64,000 nucleotides of DNA from Bog-473 sp963821755 (GCA_963821755.1 CAWGEX010000005.1:930001-994000); one strand, 5' to 3'. Shown: positions 17,372-29,000, counted from the first letter of the stretch. The notes: generated from the letters alone by a model not told the origin. Program-made: numbers and translations.

Positions 17372-18670
17372 TCACCGACGATGAGAGGGCCCAAGGAGGC
17401 CGGAAGCCGGTCGGGGCAGCGTGTCCGCGAACCACCGAGAGGTGGCGGTGCGCGAGGTCATCGGCCCGCTCAACCGGGTGATGGCTTCTGCGATCGAGCG
17501 GCGGCGGCTGAGCGGGGCACCATCGAGCAACTCGTTCCAAAAGATGGCCCATCCCCCGGCTGGCGCGTCGCCGCCAGCGACCGTGGTGAGCAAGCGGGCC
17601 ACGACCGCCACGGCTCGAGGCCGACCCACCAGCGCAGCCTGGGCGGCGGCGGTGATCCGATGATAGGGAAGGTGCGCGGCGGCGAGGGCGGCTCGATAGC
17701 GCTCGGCCGCATGCCCGGGTTCGCCCAGCACAGCCTCGGCGGCCGAGCGTCCGCTGCCCATGGCTTGGGCGATCCCCTCGCCTTGAAGCGGGTTGACGAG
17801 GCCGGCGGCGTCGCCGACGAGCAGCACTCGGCCCCGTGCCGGATTCGTGCCGACCATTCCCATCTTCAGCCAACCACCGAGGCGGCGCCCTGGGGTCGAG
17901 GCCTGCGAATCGGTGAGTAGACGGCGTACCTGTAGGTACTCGAGGAAATCCGGTAGCGCCCTCAGCGCTCCCGCCCCGGCTTTACGATCAGACAGCGTCC
18001 CCAGACCGAGGCCAATGTTCGCTCCGTCCTCCGCCCCGGGGAACACCCACCCGTAGCCGGGAAAAGCGTGCCATGGCGTCGGCTCCCACAAGACGATGGA
18101 CGGGAGATCCACCGGCCGCGGCAGGTACGTGCGAACGGCGAACCCCCAGAGGACCTTGTCGGTATCGACAAGGCCTGCGGCCGAAGCAACACGACTGGTC
18201 GCTCCGTCAGCTCCAATCACGAAGTCGGCGCGCAGCTCTTCTCCGGTGCTCAACTGGAATCCGTCGATCTCTCCGTCTTCTTCCAAGGGTTCGTCTGCCC
18301 GTCCGACGATGGATGTAGCTCCGGCCTCAATCGCGGCCTGATGGAGCGCGGCGTCGAACACCGTCCTGGCCACTGACGTGCCGTGCCCCGGGTACGTCAG
18401 CCCTTCCGCACTGGGCAGCCGCACCTTTCGACCGGTCGGACCGACGACCCACATATCGCCGACATCGGCACCGGACGGCAGTGGGAGCCCCAGCTCGGTC
18501 AGCACCTGGAGGCCGCGGGGACCGACCAGGTCGCCACAGGCCTTGTCGCGAGGGAACACCGCCTTGTCGACCAGGGCCACCCGAGCCCCGCTTCGCGCCA
18601 GCACGAGAGCAGCAATGCTGCCCGCCGGACCGCTCCCGATCACCAGGACGTCAAAGCGCGTCGCTCCCAC
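17372..18670 (-). CDS. FAD-dependent MenJ-like menaquinone / geranylgeranyl reductase
   Basis: A 432-residue flavoprotein of the geranylgeranyl reductase family. The N-terminal dinucleotide fold is FDVLVIGSGPAGSIAALVLA, followed by FPRDKACGDLVGPRG, which resembles the FPRDKACGDG signature of mycobacterial MenJ. The second FAD motif is VLLVGDAAGLVNPLQGEGIA. It would saturate an isoprene unit of menaquinone or a related prenyl chain. GTG 18670 is chosen because a GGAGGGAG-type ribosome site immediately precedes it. The gene is divergent from a MenG-like methyltransferase 64 bases away, and the pairing supports a menaquinone role; a polyprenyl lipid substrate is also possible. Confidence 0.85.
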   Translation of the reverse strand: MGATRFDVLVIGSGPAGSIAALVLARSGARVALVDKAVFPRDKACGDLVGPRGLQVLTELGLPLPSGADVGDMWVVGPTGRKVRLPSAEGLTYPGHGTSVARTVFDAALHQAAIEAGATSIVGRADEPLEEDGEIDGFQLSTGEELRADFVIGADGATSRVASAAGLVDTDKVLWGFAVRTYLPRPVDLPSIVLWEPTPWHAFPGYGWVFPGAEDGANIGLGLGTLSDRKAGAGALRALPDFLEYLQVRRLLTDSQASTPGRRLGGWLKMGMVGTNPARGRVLLVGDAAGLVNPLQGEGIAQAMGSGRSAAEAVLGEPGHAAERYRAALAAAHLPYHRITAAAQAALVGRPRAVAVVARLLTTVAGGDAPAGGWAIFWNELLDGAPLSRRRSIAEAITRLSGPMTSRTATSRWFADTLPRPASGLLGPSHRR

Positions 18671-18696
18671 CCTGCTCCCTCCTCGGTGTCCGGACT

Positions 18697-18702
18697 TACA
18701 AT
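18697..18702 (+). promoter_or_regulatory. Candidate -10 element of the MenG-like gene
   Basis: TACAAT lies 32 bases before the TTG start of the methyltransferase, leaving room for a short leader with an AGGAGA ribosome site. No convincing -35 is seen. The divergent MenJ-like gene shares this 64-base region. Confidence 0.45.
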
Positions 18703-18734
18703 GAGATCTTTTCATCCCGAGAGTAGGAGACCCG

Positions 18735-19466
18735 TTGACGACCATTTCCGGTGATCGGAACGAATTTGCGCAACACTTGTTCACGTCTCTCCCTCAGCGC
18801 TACGACCGGTTGGCTGAGGTCCTCTCCATGGGTCAAAACGGGCGGTGGCGACGGGCCATGATCGACCGGATCGTGCCCTCCTCTCCCGCCAAGGTGCTCG
18901 ACGTAGCCTCAGGGACAGCCGGGGTCGCATTGCAGCTGGCTTCGCGAACGTCAGCCGATGTTGTCGGAGTGGATCTGACGCAGGCGATGCTGGCTCAAGG
19001 CCACCGCAACGTCGCCGATGCCGCCTTGGGCAGTCGGATCCAACTCGTTGCCGGCCGGGCCGAGCAGCTGCCCTTCCCCGATGGCTCCTTCGACGCGCTG
19101 ACCTTTACGTACCTGCTGCGGTACGTCGATGATCCCCAGGCCACGCTCTGTGAGCTTGCTCGGGTGGTGAAGCCCGGCGGAGCCGTGGCCAGCCTCGAGT
19201 TCCTCGCTCCGCCGAGTCGTTTCTGGCAATTTTGGTGGCGTCTCTACACCGGTCTACTCCTGCCCGCAGGCGGGTGGCTCACCGGGGGGAGAGAGTGGTT
19301 CAACGTGGGCCGATTCCTCGGCCCCAACATCTCGGAGCATTACCGGAAGTATCCGGTCGCCTGGACCGTGGAGGCCTGGCACAGAGCCGGATTCGAGAAC
19401 ATCGGCGTACGCGTCATGAGTCTTGGTGGCGGCCTGGTGATGTGGGGAACCCGCAGCAGTGAGTGA
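18735..19466 (+). CDS. UbiE/MenG-like SAM-dependent methyltransferase
   Basis: A 243-residue class I methyltransferase, most like demethylmenaquinone methyltransferases (last step of menaquinone synthesis). Motif I is VLDVASGTAGVALQLA, followed by VVGVDLTQAMLAQG, AEQLPFPDGSFDALTFTYLL and VVKPGGAVASLEF, which is the UbiE/COQ5 pattern including the LR-Y-V-D segment. Start is TTG 18735 with an AGGAGA-like site just upstream. The 3' end overlaps the following membrane-protein gene by eight bases. The divergent MenJ-like reductase supports quinone work. Confidence 0.87.
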   Translation: MTTISGDRNEFAQHLFTSLPQRYDRLAEVLSMGQNGRWRRAMIDRIVPSSPAKVLDVASGTAGVALQLASRTSADVVGVDLTQAMLAQGHRNVADAALGSRIQLVAGRAEQLPFPDGSFDALTFTYLLRYVDDPQATLCELARVVKPGGAVASLEFLAPPSRFWQFWWRLYTGLLLPAGGWLTGGREWFNVGRFLGPNISEHYRKYPVAWTVEAWHRAGFENIGVRVMSLGGGLVMWGTRSSE

Positions 19467-20265
19467 TCGGCCGGACTCTGACGACCGAGGCGCTGAGTCT
19501 GGGGATTCGCCGCCATTGACACCACGGCTCGAGACCGGCACCGAGCAGCGGCCGGCCTTCTATGCCGCTCGCCCCGGCGGATGGAGGGATTGGTGGACTC
19601 TGCTTCACCCCCCCTACACCGCATGGCACCTGGCCTACGTGGTGATTGGCGCCTCTCTTGCTCCTCACGTCCAGCTTTCCCGGCTGGTGGCCACATTGCT
19701 GGCGTTCTTGTTCGCCGTAGGGTTTGCGGCTCACGCACTGGACGAGTTGCACGGGCGCCCCTTGGGCACCCACATTCCCACCGCGGCGCTCATTGCGTTG
19801 ACCGCCGCCGGCTTGGCCGGCGCAGTCGCCTTGGGCATCGCCGGAGTGTCGCGCGTCGGATGGGCACTGATTCCTTTCCTGGTGCTCGGGCCCCTGTTGG
19901 TCGTCGCCTACAACCTGGAGTTGTTCGGTGGGCTGGTCCATACCGACCTTGGGTTCGCCATTGCCTGGGGTTCGTTCCCGGTGCTCGTTGGCTATGTGGC
20001 CCAGACTGGTCGTCTGGCGCTGAGCCCCGTGATTGCCGCGGTCGCGGCCTGTGCTCTGTCATTGGCGCAACGCCGGCTGAGCACCCCGGCACGGTTCATC
20101 CGCCGTCAGGCGACCGGGATCGAAGGCCGTATCACCTTGGGGAGTGGAAAGTGGGTGCCCATTGACCAGGAGTTGCTGCTCGGCCCTCTCGAACGTGCGC
20201 TCGGGGCCTTGTCGTGGGGCGTCGTACTGGTTGCCGCATCGGTGGCGATTGCCCGTCTCAGTTAG
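19459..20265 (+). CDS. Polytopic membrane protein, weakly UbiA-like
   Basis: About 268 residues with some seven to eight hydrophobic helices. The order of an N-terminal HPPYTAWHLAYVVIGASLAP, a first loop with HALDELHGRPLGT, and later YNLELFGGLVHTD plus FAIAWGSFPVLVGY recalls the UbiA prenyltransferase fold with acidic loop motifs, but the classic N-D-x-x-D-x-x-x-D is not exact. GTG 19459 overlaps the MenG-like gene by eight bases, so they are probably co-expressed. A role in prenyl transfer to quinone or lipid precursors is inferred from context. Confidence 0.65.
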   Translation: MSDRPDSDDRGAESGDSPPLTPRLETGTEQRPAFYAARPGGWRDWWTLLHPPYTAWHLAYVVIGASLAPHVQLSRLVATLLAFLFAVGFAAHALDELHGRPLGTHIPTAALIALTAAGLAGAVALGIAGVSRVGWALIPFLVLGPLLVVAYNLELFGGLVHTDLGFAIAWGSFPVLVGYVAQTGRLALSPVIAAVAACALSLAQRRLSTPARFIRRQATGIEGRITLGSGKWVPIDQELLLGPLERALGALSWGVVLVAASVAIARLS

Positions 20266-20726
20266 GGGGCAGGCTCGAGACGTCGGCGGAACCCGGAGAC
20301 GGTCATCTCGACGACCCGGTCATGGCCCCACTGAAAGAGGGGGTGAGCGAAACGGCTGGCCAGTCGCATTGGGCGCTGCATCATCTCGAGCGTCCAGGCC
20401 ACCTCGACCTGGGATCCCGTACTGATGGGTTCCACCCTCAGGCGCGCCTCGCCTTCGATGTCACCGTGGATGACGGCGTCAATCGCCACGGGTGGATCCC
20501 ACCGGGTGAGTTCGACCTGCAGCCGCATCCGGTAGGGAAGGGGCGGGGCCACCACCGCGTGCAATACGGACCCGGCGCCCAGGGGCTCACCCTCGAGACG
20601 GAATTCCTGTAGCCACGGCCACCAGCGTTCGTACTGGTCGACCTGATCCAGAACGTCCCACAATTCAGGAGGAGTCAGGCCGAATTGATACCCCCGCTGG
20701 TATTTGATCACCGGTTGTTGCGGCAT
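20262..20726 (-). CDS. SRPBCC (START-like) domain protein
   Basis: A 154-residue hydrophobic-ligand-binding fold protein. The opening strand-helix YQFGLTPPELWDVLDQVDQYERWWPWL and the strand GAGSVLHAVVAPPLPY are typical of the polyketide cyclase/dehydrase branch. It ends convergently with the UbiA-like gene, sharing four bases. ATG 20726 is preferred over TTG 20738. The ligand is unknown; quinone precursors or lipids are possible given the neighbours. Confidence 0.75.
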   Translation of the reverse strand: MPQQPVIKYQRGYQFGLTPPELWDVLDQVDQYERWWPWLQEFRLEGEPLGAGSVLHAVVAPPLPYRMRLQVELTRWDPPVAIDAVIHGDIEGEARLRVEPISTGSQVEVAWTLEMMQRPMRLASRFAHPLFQWGHDRVVEMTVSGFRRRLEPAP

Positions 20727-21540
20727 AAGGGGGCTCAAGAGGAACCGGCGGTCGCCAGGGCATTTCTTCGTACGTTCATGTCATTCAATTTCGATTCCGT
20801 CCAGACGGCTTGCCGGCGCATAGGGAATACGCCGAAGCTCCGCCGAGGGATTCCCCGCTACGAAATCTACCTGTTTTGACCTCCCCGTTCTGGTGTGGGC
20901 GCCACAACGAGTCCTCGGACCAAGGTCAAAGCGGTCTGCGGCGTCGAGGTCACAGTCGGTTGGTCACTCCTTACAGAGCGTGATGGTGGATCGAGCACCG
21001 GCACTTGGGGTTGTAAAGAGAAAGATGGGTGCCACAACCCGACGCGTCACAGACCCGACCTCGCCCATACGTGGGCGTTGGCCGCCCATGAACCAAGTCG
21101 GTGACTCTGCCGGATCCAAATCCGAAAGCGCTGTTTCTGTTCATTTCCATTACTTCCCTTCCCTCTCTCGCGTGACTATCGGTCGGTTGGTCGGTCGGTT
21201 GGGCGTCATCCTCGGGGTAAGCGGGACATCTGTTGAAGAGTCGACGGCCGTTGGTGCAGGGTCGGAGGTGGCTTCTTCGGTCATGGGTCGCGTGACCGAC
21301 AATGAACCGGCACAAGACGGTGGTGTCGCCGGACTTGAGGAACCGCGACCGACCGCCCAGCTCGCCAGGATCTTCGGCGTGTTTCCGAGCTGCCGCTCCA
21401 ACCAAATCCCGGCGATCAGCAGATGGCAAGCGACACCGATGGCGCGACGGTCGATTTCCGATTGCGTGGTCCGAGGAGGATGCGGACTGGAATTTCGAAC
21501 GGTCATGGAAGCCCCCATGTACTTGAACGGATGCAACTGT

Positions 21541-21580
21541 CTTTTGCACTGCGTAATACGCTTTTGCACTGCGTAATACG
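21541..21580. repeat. Perfect 20-bp tandem direct repeat
   Basis: Two identical, abutting 20-bp units (21541-21560 and 21561-21580), each beginning CTTTTGCACTG and ending TAATACG. The units are less GC-rich than their surroundings. On the minus strand each unit contains GTGCAAAAG, and the second carries the TAT half of a GTAACCC-N7-TAT element. It may be an operator or a recent duplication. Confidence 0.9.
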
Positions 21581-21593
21581 ACAGCGGGTTACA
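21576..21593 (-). promoter_or_regulatory. GTAACCC-N7-TAT element, copy 1
   Basis: On the minus strand TGTAACCC (21593-21586) is followed by seven bases and TAT (21578-21576). The same spacing occurs at four other sites around the ECF sigma gene. What it transcribes is unclear: GTG-started frames follow on this strand but do not look conserved. It could drive a small RNA. Confidence 0.5.
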
Positions 21594-21790
21594 AACGACG
21601 TACGGTTCTCTTGAAAGAGGGCCAGGGGCGGGGCGGATTCAGCGCACCGCCTCTTGCGTGACCTCACGTCTTCGCGACGCCAGAGGGTCGTCTGACGGCC
21701 CGAGCACCAAACAATGCGGTGACACCGCAAGTCCCTCGCTCGTGCCTTGCGGCGCGAGGCGGTGTGACGCAGACCTCGCGGTTTGGAGCC

Positions 21791-22441
21791 TCAGGCGAAG
21801 GTGGCTGAACCCACGACGGTGCCGCTGGAGTTAAAGAGTTGCGCTCCCCGTAGCCGGCCGATGTCCACCGCGATGGTTTTGGTCATCTCACCTGACCCGC
21901 GGTGAAGCTCGATGGTGCCGGCAGCCACGACTGAACCGGTGTTCAACTGGAGCTTGCACTTGATCGTGCCACTCGACTCGGGTACGCCCACATTCATGTA
22001 CACCCACGATGGATGTCCGCCATAGACGACGATCTGTCCCAACACACTGCCGCTGGCCGTCTCGAACGATGCGGTACGAATGACTGGCCCGCGGGGGACC
22101 GCCACAGCCGTTGTCACCGCCGCATGATTGAAGCTGTCGGTGGCCACGACGGTCCCTCCGACCAGCGCCACGCTGGCGGCAATGCCGACCAGCGCGGCGC
22201 GGGCGCGGCGCACTCTGAGCGGCCGGACGTTTGATGCAACGGGGGGACTCGCCTGATCAGCCAATTTTTGGTGCAAGTCGGACACGAACGCTTCGTCGGG
22301 GATGGCATCACCAGGACGAGCGGCGCGCAGGGCGATGGCCGTGCGGACCACTTCGGCGTCGGCCGGTTCGGCCTTGAAGGATCCAGGTCGACGGCCGGCG
22401 ACCAGCGCATCGACGAAGGCGGAAAGCTTGCGGTCGGTCAT
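21791..22441 (-). CDS. Putative membrane anti-sigma factor
   Basis: A 216-residue bitopic protein: a cytosolic N-terminal half of about 80 residues, a basic stop (RPLRVRRARA), one membrane helix (about 81-101, ALVGIAASVALVGGTVVATD) and an extracytoplasmic beta-rich domain (GSVLGQIVVYGGHPSWVYM). Its start overlaps the stop of the ECF sigma gene (ATGA), the classic sigma/anti-sigma arrangement. The N-terminus lacks the H-x3-C-x2-C zinc motif of ZAS-type anti-sigmas, so the contact may be of another kind. Role is inferred from topology and position. Confidence 0.75.
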   Translation of the reverse strand: MTDRKLSAFVDALVAGRRPGSFKAEPADAEVVRTAIALRAARPGDAIPDEAFVSDLHQKLADQASPPVASNVRPLRVRRARAALVGIAASVALVGGTVVATDSFNHAAVTTAVAVPRGPVIRTASFETASGSVLGQIVVYGGHPSWVYMNVGVPESSGTIKCKLQLNTGSVVAAGTIELHRGSGEMTKTIAVDIGRLRGAQLFNSSGTVVGSATFA

Positions 22442-23031
22442 TGTCCGAACTCCGATCCGACCTTCGCGGCCATACGCAAGGCGCGATGCTGGAGGACCTT
22501 GGCGTTGCTCACGCTGACCTCCATTTCGTGGGCCGCCTCCTTGATGGTGCAGGCCTCAAGGAATCGGAGCTCGAGGATGCGCCGGTAGCGATCGGGAAGA
22601 GCGTCCAAGATCTTGGCCGCTCGCTGAGGGGCGTCGGTCGGATCTTTGAGCCCGGACGGTTCGACGAGAGCATTGAAATCGGATTCGGGGTCGATCGAGG
22701 TGATCGCCAGGCCCAAGGTGCGGCGCCAATGTGAAGCCAGAACCGTCTGGGCCGTGACCAGCAGGTACGACCGAACCTCACCCTTCGATGCCGTAAGTTG
22801 CAAAGGGCCAAGGGCCGTCCGAAAGACCTCCGACGTGAGGTCTTCGGCGTCGGGACGATTCCCCACCCGCGCGTACATCAAGCGGTAGAGGCGGTCGATG
22901 TTGTCGCGGTACACCGACTCCCAGTCGGTGTACCCGTCGGTGTCAACCACCCGCAGATAGGCGATATCTGCATCGCCCGGGGCGGATCGTGGGCTGACAT
23001 TCGTTGGGCAGGACCGGAGAGCAGGAGACAT
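22438..23031 (-). CDS. ECF-family RNA polymerase sigma factor
   Basis: Region 2 is visible in WESVYRDNIDRLYRLMYARVGNRPDAEDLTSEVF and region 4 in LPDRYRRILELRFLEACTIKEAAHEMEVSVSNAKVLQHRA; I list these as separate conserved parts of a standard 197-residue ECF sigma. Confidence 0.
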   Translation of the reverse strand: MSPALRSCPTNVSPRSAPGDADIAYLRVVDTDGYTDWESVYRDNIDRLYRLMYARVGNRPDAEDLTSEVFRTALGPLQLTASKGEVRSYLLVTAQTVLASHWRRTLGLAITSIDPESDFNALVEPSGLKDPTDAPQRAAKILDALPDRYRRILELRFLEACTIKEAAHEMEVSVSNAKVLQHRALRMAAKVGSEFGQ

Positions 23032-23042
23032 CTCACCTTAAG

Positions 23043-23060
23043 ATAGGCGGAGGGGTTACA
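23043..23060 (-). promoter_or_regulatory. GTAACCC-N7-TAT element, copy 2 (sigma gene) Confidence 0.6.
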
Positions 23061-26000
23061 GGGCCCTGATCACCGGGTTCGAGAGTGCGGCGGGCGCGCT
23101 GGCTAGGACGGTGGGCTGAGGGCGGCCTGCCGCGTCGCCCGGCAGGCAGTTCCACCCGACAAGGCCGGAGGCGAGCTGCCGTCAAGTCGGGATGACGTCG
23201 GCATGACGAGTCCACCGACCCCACGGAGCGGAGAGAGGGCACCGGCCCCTCGGTCTGAACGGGGAGTTGGGAACCGAAGGGCCGGTGCAGGGCACCCGAG
23301 ACCAAGGGTGCTCACATCGATATAGCCCTGGGGGTTACATCCTGCGCCGGATGCGCGCCCGTTCAGGCGGTTGAGATGACGAACCGGGTGGACGGCGAGA
23401 TCTGACCCTTCACGATGCTTCCATCAGCGAATCCGGTCGTCTCATGAAAGACGGCGATGGTTGGGACAGCCGAGTCGAGCCTCTCAGTCCTGAGTTGAGG
23501 CGCCGTAACCCTCGGCCTTATCTACCACCGACAAGAAGCCGGCGATCGTCACATCGTCCAGAACTTCTCCGTCATCGGACACGGCTGCTCTTGAAGGGGC
23601 AATTGAAAGTTGGGTTCGGACTATCGAGGACGGCATTCCGTCGTCACGAGTCACAACGAGTAGGAGGAATCAGTCATGCGTCACCATCTCGGAGCGATCT
23701 TCGGCGGAGCGATCGCCTTGTCCGCCCTGTCGGCCATCGGTGCGGGTGCCGGAGCCGCGACACCCGCCACGGCCCCTGGAGGGTCGACGATGGATCCGCC
23801 GAGGGTCGCCGCAGTGCAGCAGCCGGTCCGTGCTCAGGGCATCTCCAAGTCGGCGACTCTGCACACTGCGACGGCAACCGTTGGAGGCAAGACCGAATCG
23901 ATCCTGGTCAATGTCAAGGGTCTCCCCCTGTACTACTTCCGATCGGATACGGCCAAGAAATCGTTGGTCAGGGGTGAACTGGCGCGACTCTGGCCGCCGT
24001 TGTTGTCGGCCAAGCCCACGGCCACCGGAATCCAGGGCGCGCTGACCGCTTTGAAGGAGCCCAACGGCCAGCAGGTCGCCTTTAACGGCCACTTTCTCTA
24101 CACCTTCGTCGCCGACATCCCAGGGCACGTCACCGGCCAGGGCGTGTCGAACTTCTTCGTGGCCACCCCGCGCCTCAAGACGATCAACTCAGCGAAGACG
24201 ACACCTACGCCCCCGGCGGCGACGTCGGGCGGCGGCTATGGGTACTGAGGTGATCGCCACCTCTTCGGGGCGCTGCATGGACCGTGCCGAGCGATGAAGG
24301 GTAACCGTTGTCGTGCGCCGCTCATCGCGGTCCTCCGGTCAAGGCAGCTTCGCGCCCGTCATTTCCTTCGTCCTGGATCGGGCGTGGGGGCCGGCGGCCG
24401 CGGCGAGCGGTGTGAGTCCGACTTGTATCGACGGCCTCGATGGCCGGCGTGGCGAGGAGACCGGACCCCTGCGTGGCGGATATGTCGAACGTGAGAAGCG
24501 GGGTTCAATGTAGACCCAGCGAGTCGCCGAACCGGCACCGGACCGAACCGTTCGATGAGGTCCCGGACGGAGAGTCAGACATCGACGACCCATCGAATGT
24601 CTCGACGGTCCGGCAACTCACCGTGGTCGCTCCGCCGATTTCTGTTTCGATTGCCTCGACCACCGACACAACGGTTCCAGCTCCAGCCACGGGTGGCCGA
24701 GGCGACGCCAAGGGCGGGGACCGTCGACTGCTGCGAAAAGGCATTCGCGGCGGAATGAGCGCCGTCACAGTGGCCGTGATGGTGTTCTTCGTCGTCACCA
24801 AGCGAGGTGCACTGACGTCATCCATCGGGCGGCTTGGCCATCCTGATTGGTCATGGATCCCGATCGCCCTCGTGCTCGAGGCAGTCTCAATGGCCACCTT
24901 TGCCTCGATGCAGAGCCTGCTCCTCAGAGCCGGCGGGACGCGAATTGGCCATCGGCCGATGATGGCCACCATCTACGCGGCCAACGCACTCGCGGTGTCG
25001 GTGCCCGTGGCCGGGCCCGAATTGGGCACGGCTTTCACCTTCCGACGCTTCACCAAACAAGGTGCGGACACGTCCCTGGCCAGTTGGGCGCTCCTCGTGG
25101 GCGGCCTCGTCTCGTCGGTCGGGGCCATCCTGGTTCTCGCGGTGGGCGGTGCACTCTCCGGCAACGTGCTCGTGACGGGGTTGGCCATCGGCGCCGGTCT
25201 CACGGTTGCGGCCGTCGGAGCCGCGATGCGAACCGCCGTCGGACGACCGAACCTCCCTCTTGCCCTGGAGCGACCGACGACGTGGATGGTCCAACGCATC
25301 GCACGTCTGCTTTTGCATCCGATCGAAGATCCCAGCGAAGCGATCAGGCGGTGGCTGAAGGGCCTGGAATCGCTCCGCCTGTCTCCATCGGAGTGGAGCG
25401 AGGTCGGCGGACTGGGGATGACCAACTGGTTGGCCGACGCCGGAGTTCTGGCGATCAGCCTCCTGGCCATCGGAGCGCCCGTGCCTTGGCGCACTCTGCT
25501 CCTCATCTACGGGTTGGCCGCCGCGGTGGGGAGCCTGGGGGTCACTCCCGGCGGGATCGGGTTGGTCGAAGGGACCCTCTGCCTCGGCCTGGTGAGTACC
25601 GGCGTCCCGACGGCTCTGGCGCTGGCCGCTGTGTTGCTCTACCGACTCGTGAGTTTCTGGCTGGTCAGCGCGGTGGGCTGGCTTGTGCTCCTCTACCTTC
25701 GGCTCGCTCGAGTAGCTCGCCCCGAATCCATCCAAGGAGGCGTCGCCCTGTGAGTATCTGGCCCAGCAATCGTACGAATGCAACACCACCGGGTACCTCG
25801 CCGGACTCCCCACGAGGTGCTAGCCCCCCTCCGCCAATTGGCCGGCGGCGCTGGCTGCCGTTCGCCGGAGTGGCGGCGACCCTCCTGCTCGTGCGCACGC
25901 TGGGCGCTCGCCGCGTACCCCTCGCGGAGGTATAGCTATTCCACGTTCCTCTCCCAGGTACAGGCGAACCACGTCAAGACAGCCACCATTGACCCGGCCG

Positions 26001-29000
26001 GGGCGGTGGCCGGCAGCCTGACGAACGGGACCGCCTACTCGAGTCAGATTCCGGCCGCCCTCCAGGACCCGAAACTCCCGACCCTCCTCAAAGCGCACCA
26101 CGTGGCGATCACCGGTATCGGTTCGCAGACCAGCATTGGGGCAGTCATCGCCTCGTTCTTGCCTCTGCTGCTGTTGGTGGCCGCAGTGGTGTGGATCGGC
26201 CGTAAGGGGGCGCGTCAAGCGAAAGGAGGGATCCTGGGCATTGGCGCGTCTAAGGCCAAGGTCTACGACGAAGAGAGGCCCTCGACTCGGTTCTCCGATG
26301 TCGCCGGCTACGAGGCGTCCAAGCGCGAGGTGACCGAAGTCGTCGACTTCTTGAAGCATCCCGACAAGTACGCGGGCGCTGGCGCGACCGGACCTCGAGG
26401 GGTGCTCATGGTTGGCCCTCCCGGTACCGGAAAGACGCTGTTGGCCCGGGCCGTGGCCGGCGAAGCCGAAGTACCATTCTTCGCCCTGACCGGTTCGAGT
26501 TTCGTAGAGCTCTTTGTCGGAGTCGGCGCCTCCCGAGTCCGTGAGGTCTTTGCCGACGCTCGCAAGCGGGCACCGTCGATCATCTTCATCGACGAGGTCG
26601 ATGCCATTGGCCAACGACGCGGGGGCGCGGTCATCTCAAACGACGAGCGGGAACAGACCCTGAATCAGCTCCTGGCCGAGATGGACGGCTTCGATCCCAC
26701 GTCGGGCGTCGTGGTCATCGCAGCCACCAATCGCCCGGAGATACTCGACCCGGCCCTCCTGCGACCCGGACGCTTCGACCGCCAAGTGGAGATCCCCCTC
26801 CCCAACCAGACCGAGCGCACGGCGATCTTGACCACGCACGCTCGGAGTAAGCACCTCGCCCATGACGTCGATCTCAAGGCGGTGTCCCGGGGCACCCCGG
26901 GCTTCTCGGGGGCCGACCTCGCCAACCTCATCAACGAAGCGGCCATCGTCGCCGTGCGACACAGCCGCGACGTGATCGCCGCCATCGACCTCGACGAGGC
27001 AAGGGATCGGATCCTGCTCGGTCCTCGCCAAGCGTCGAATGCGCTGCTTCCCGGGGAGAAGCGATCCGTCGCCATTCACGAGTCGGGTCACGCTCTCGTC
27101 GCGTTGTGCTCCGAACACGCAGATCCGGTGACCAAGGTCACAATCTTGCCGGCCGGCCAGTCCCTCGGCGCCACCCAACAGCTTCCGACGGATGAACGAC
27201 ATCTCTATTCCGAGAGCTACCTGAACGAGTCTCTGGCCGTCCGTCTCGGTGGCCGAGCCGCCGAGCTCCTCGTCCTGGGCGAGGCATCGACCGGGGCGGC
27301 CAACGACCTGGCCGGAGCCACTGAGCTGGCCACCAAGATGGTCCGGGACTGGGGTTTCTCCTTGCGGCTCGGTCCGATCGGCTTCGGATCGGGGGGACCG
27401 GCATATCTCGGCCACCAACTCGAGAGCCGCCCCTACGCCGAGGGAACTCAGCTGGTCATCGACCAGGAAGTGAGCCGGATCCTCTCCGAAGCGGGAGAGC
27501 GGGCCGCAGCGATGCTGGCTGAGCGTCGAGCTTCCCTTGACGCGGTCATCGAGCTTCTCCTCGAGAAGGAGACGATCAGTGGCGAGGAATTGATGGAAGT
27601 CGTCCGCGGGCCGGCGGGAAATGCTCGGACGGCGGTTGCGATCGGCTGAACCTCTGTGCGACGCGTGCTCACGATGTTGCACCTCCTCCGACTCAGGGCG
27701 AATCCCTCCATTCCCAACCGATGAACATCGTCGAAGGCTGAACAACCGCGGCGGTGCTCGACGCCACACATGTGTTGTCGTCGATGAACAGACTGCGCCA
27801 TCGCCGGTGTTCGGATCTGCTCTGCCAGATCACTGACCAGAAACTACGTGCGACACGGAAGATCTCGAGTTGCGCGCCGTGCAGAAGCCGACCGGTGTAA
27901 CCCTCCTCGATATGTACAGCGGGTGTCGTCGAGTCGACGAAGGTCGCGGAGCGGCCCACTGGACAACTACGAAAGGACACATTCAAATGTCGAGCTTCTC
28001 ACTGCCCAGTCGGGGCGGAATCGGCGAGCAAACCTTTGCCCAGCCGCTGGACATAAAAGCGAATATGGCCGTGTTGCGTTCAGCGGGCATCGTGACGCTC
28101 ATGGGCATCGTCGTGATTCACCTGGTGCAGGTGGTGCCGACGATGCAGGCCATGCCGATGCTCGGTGCGGCATACCTCTCGTTGATCGCCGGCGCCGTTG
28201 TCATGGGCGCCCGTTTGGTCATCGGAGGCCGATCCCAAACTCAGCTCTGGGCGCCGGTGGCCCTTCTCGGAGTGGCGGCCATCGCGGGCTATGTGTTCAC
28301 GCGACTGCTGAGTACACCTCTCGACCACCAAGACGTTGCCAACTGGTCTTGCATGTTGGGTTTGGCCGCACTCTTCGTCGAAGCCGCGCTGGTGGCGATG
28401 AGCCTCTACGCCATCTCGATGCGTCGGCACATTCGTCCGGCAACGCTCGCCACCCGAAATGGATCTCATTCGCTCCAGACTCGTCCGCTCCACGTCGGGG
28501 CGTCCAACGGATCGGCCATGGCACGTCGCGAGGACGCACCGGGCACGAACCTGAAGGGTGCCAGCTAAGTGGCGGGCGATACGTTCACCAACACAAGCGG
28601 CCGTTGGTTATCAGTCGGTGCACACCGTCTCATCGGCGCTGTGGGTAGCGGGACACTCCCGAGGAGATGAGCCGTCCTGATGCGCCACCCTTCGCGCTGA
28701 ACAGGGAGGCCCGGCTGATCATGGCCAGCGAGGAGACTCCGACCAGGGATGCCACCGCGGCCAGGGCGGTGAGTCTGGGGGCGGCACGTCGTGGCGGATT
28801 CGTTGGCCCACCTCGGTCAGACAGGCCGCTGGGTCGTCACCGCGTCTCGAAGATGGACGGGGAAGAGGCGCCGACCACCCTTGCCAACGGGCCCGGCGCC
28901 GAGGGCGACGAGTCCGCGGGCGATGAACCAGACTGGGCGGGATGACCCGGGCCGTGATCTTCGACTTCTACGGCACGCTGGCGCATTGGCAGGACCACGA

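Larger units (their letters stand above)
20727..21790. other. Gene-poor 1 kb region
   Basis: No frame here looks like a conserved protein; the longest (20893-21576 +, 20971-21549 -) have low-complexity or shuffled composition. It holds a perfect 20-bp tandem repeat (21541-21580), a GTAACCC-N7-TAT element on the minus strand (21576-21593), short GGTC/GGTT repeats near 21178-21205 and a palindrome TGCGGTG-A-CACCGCA at 21715-21729 just beyond the anti-sigma gene end. An RNA or decayed genes are both possible. Confidence 0.5.
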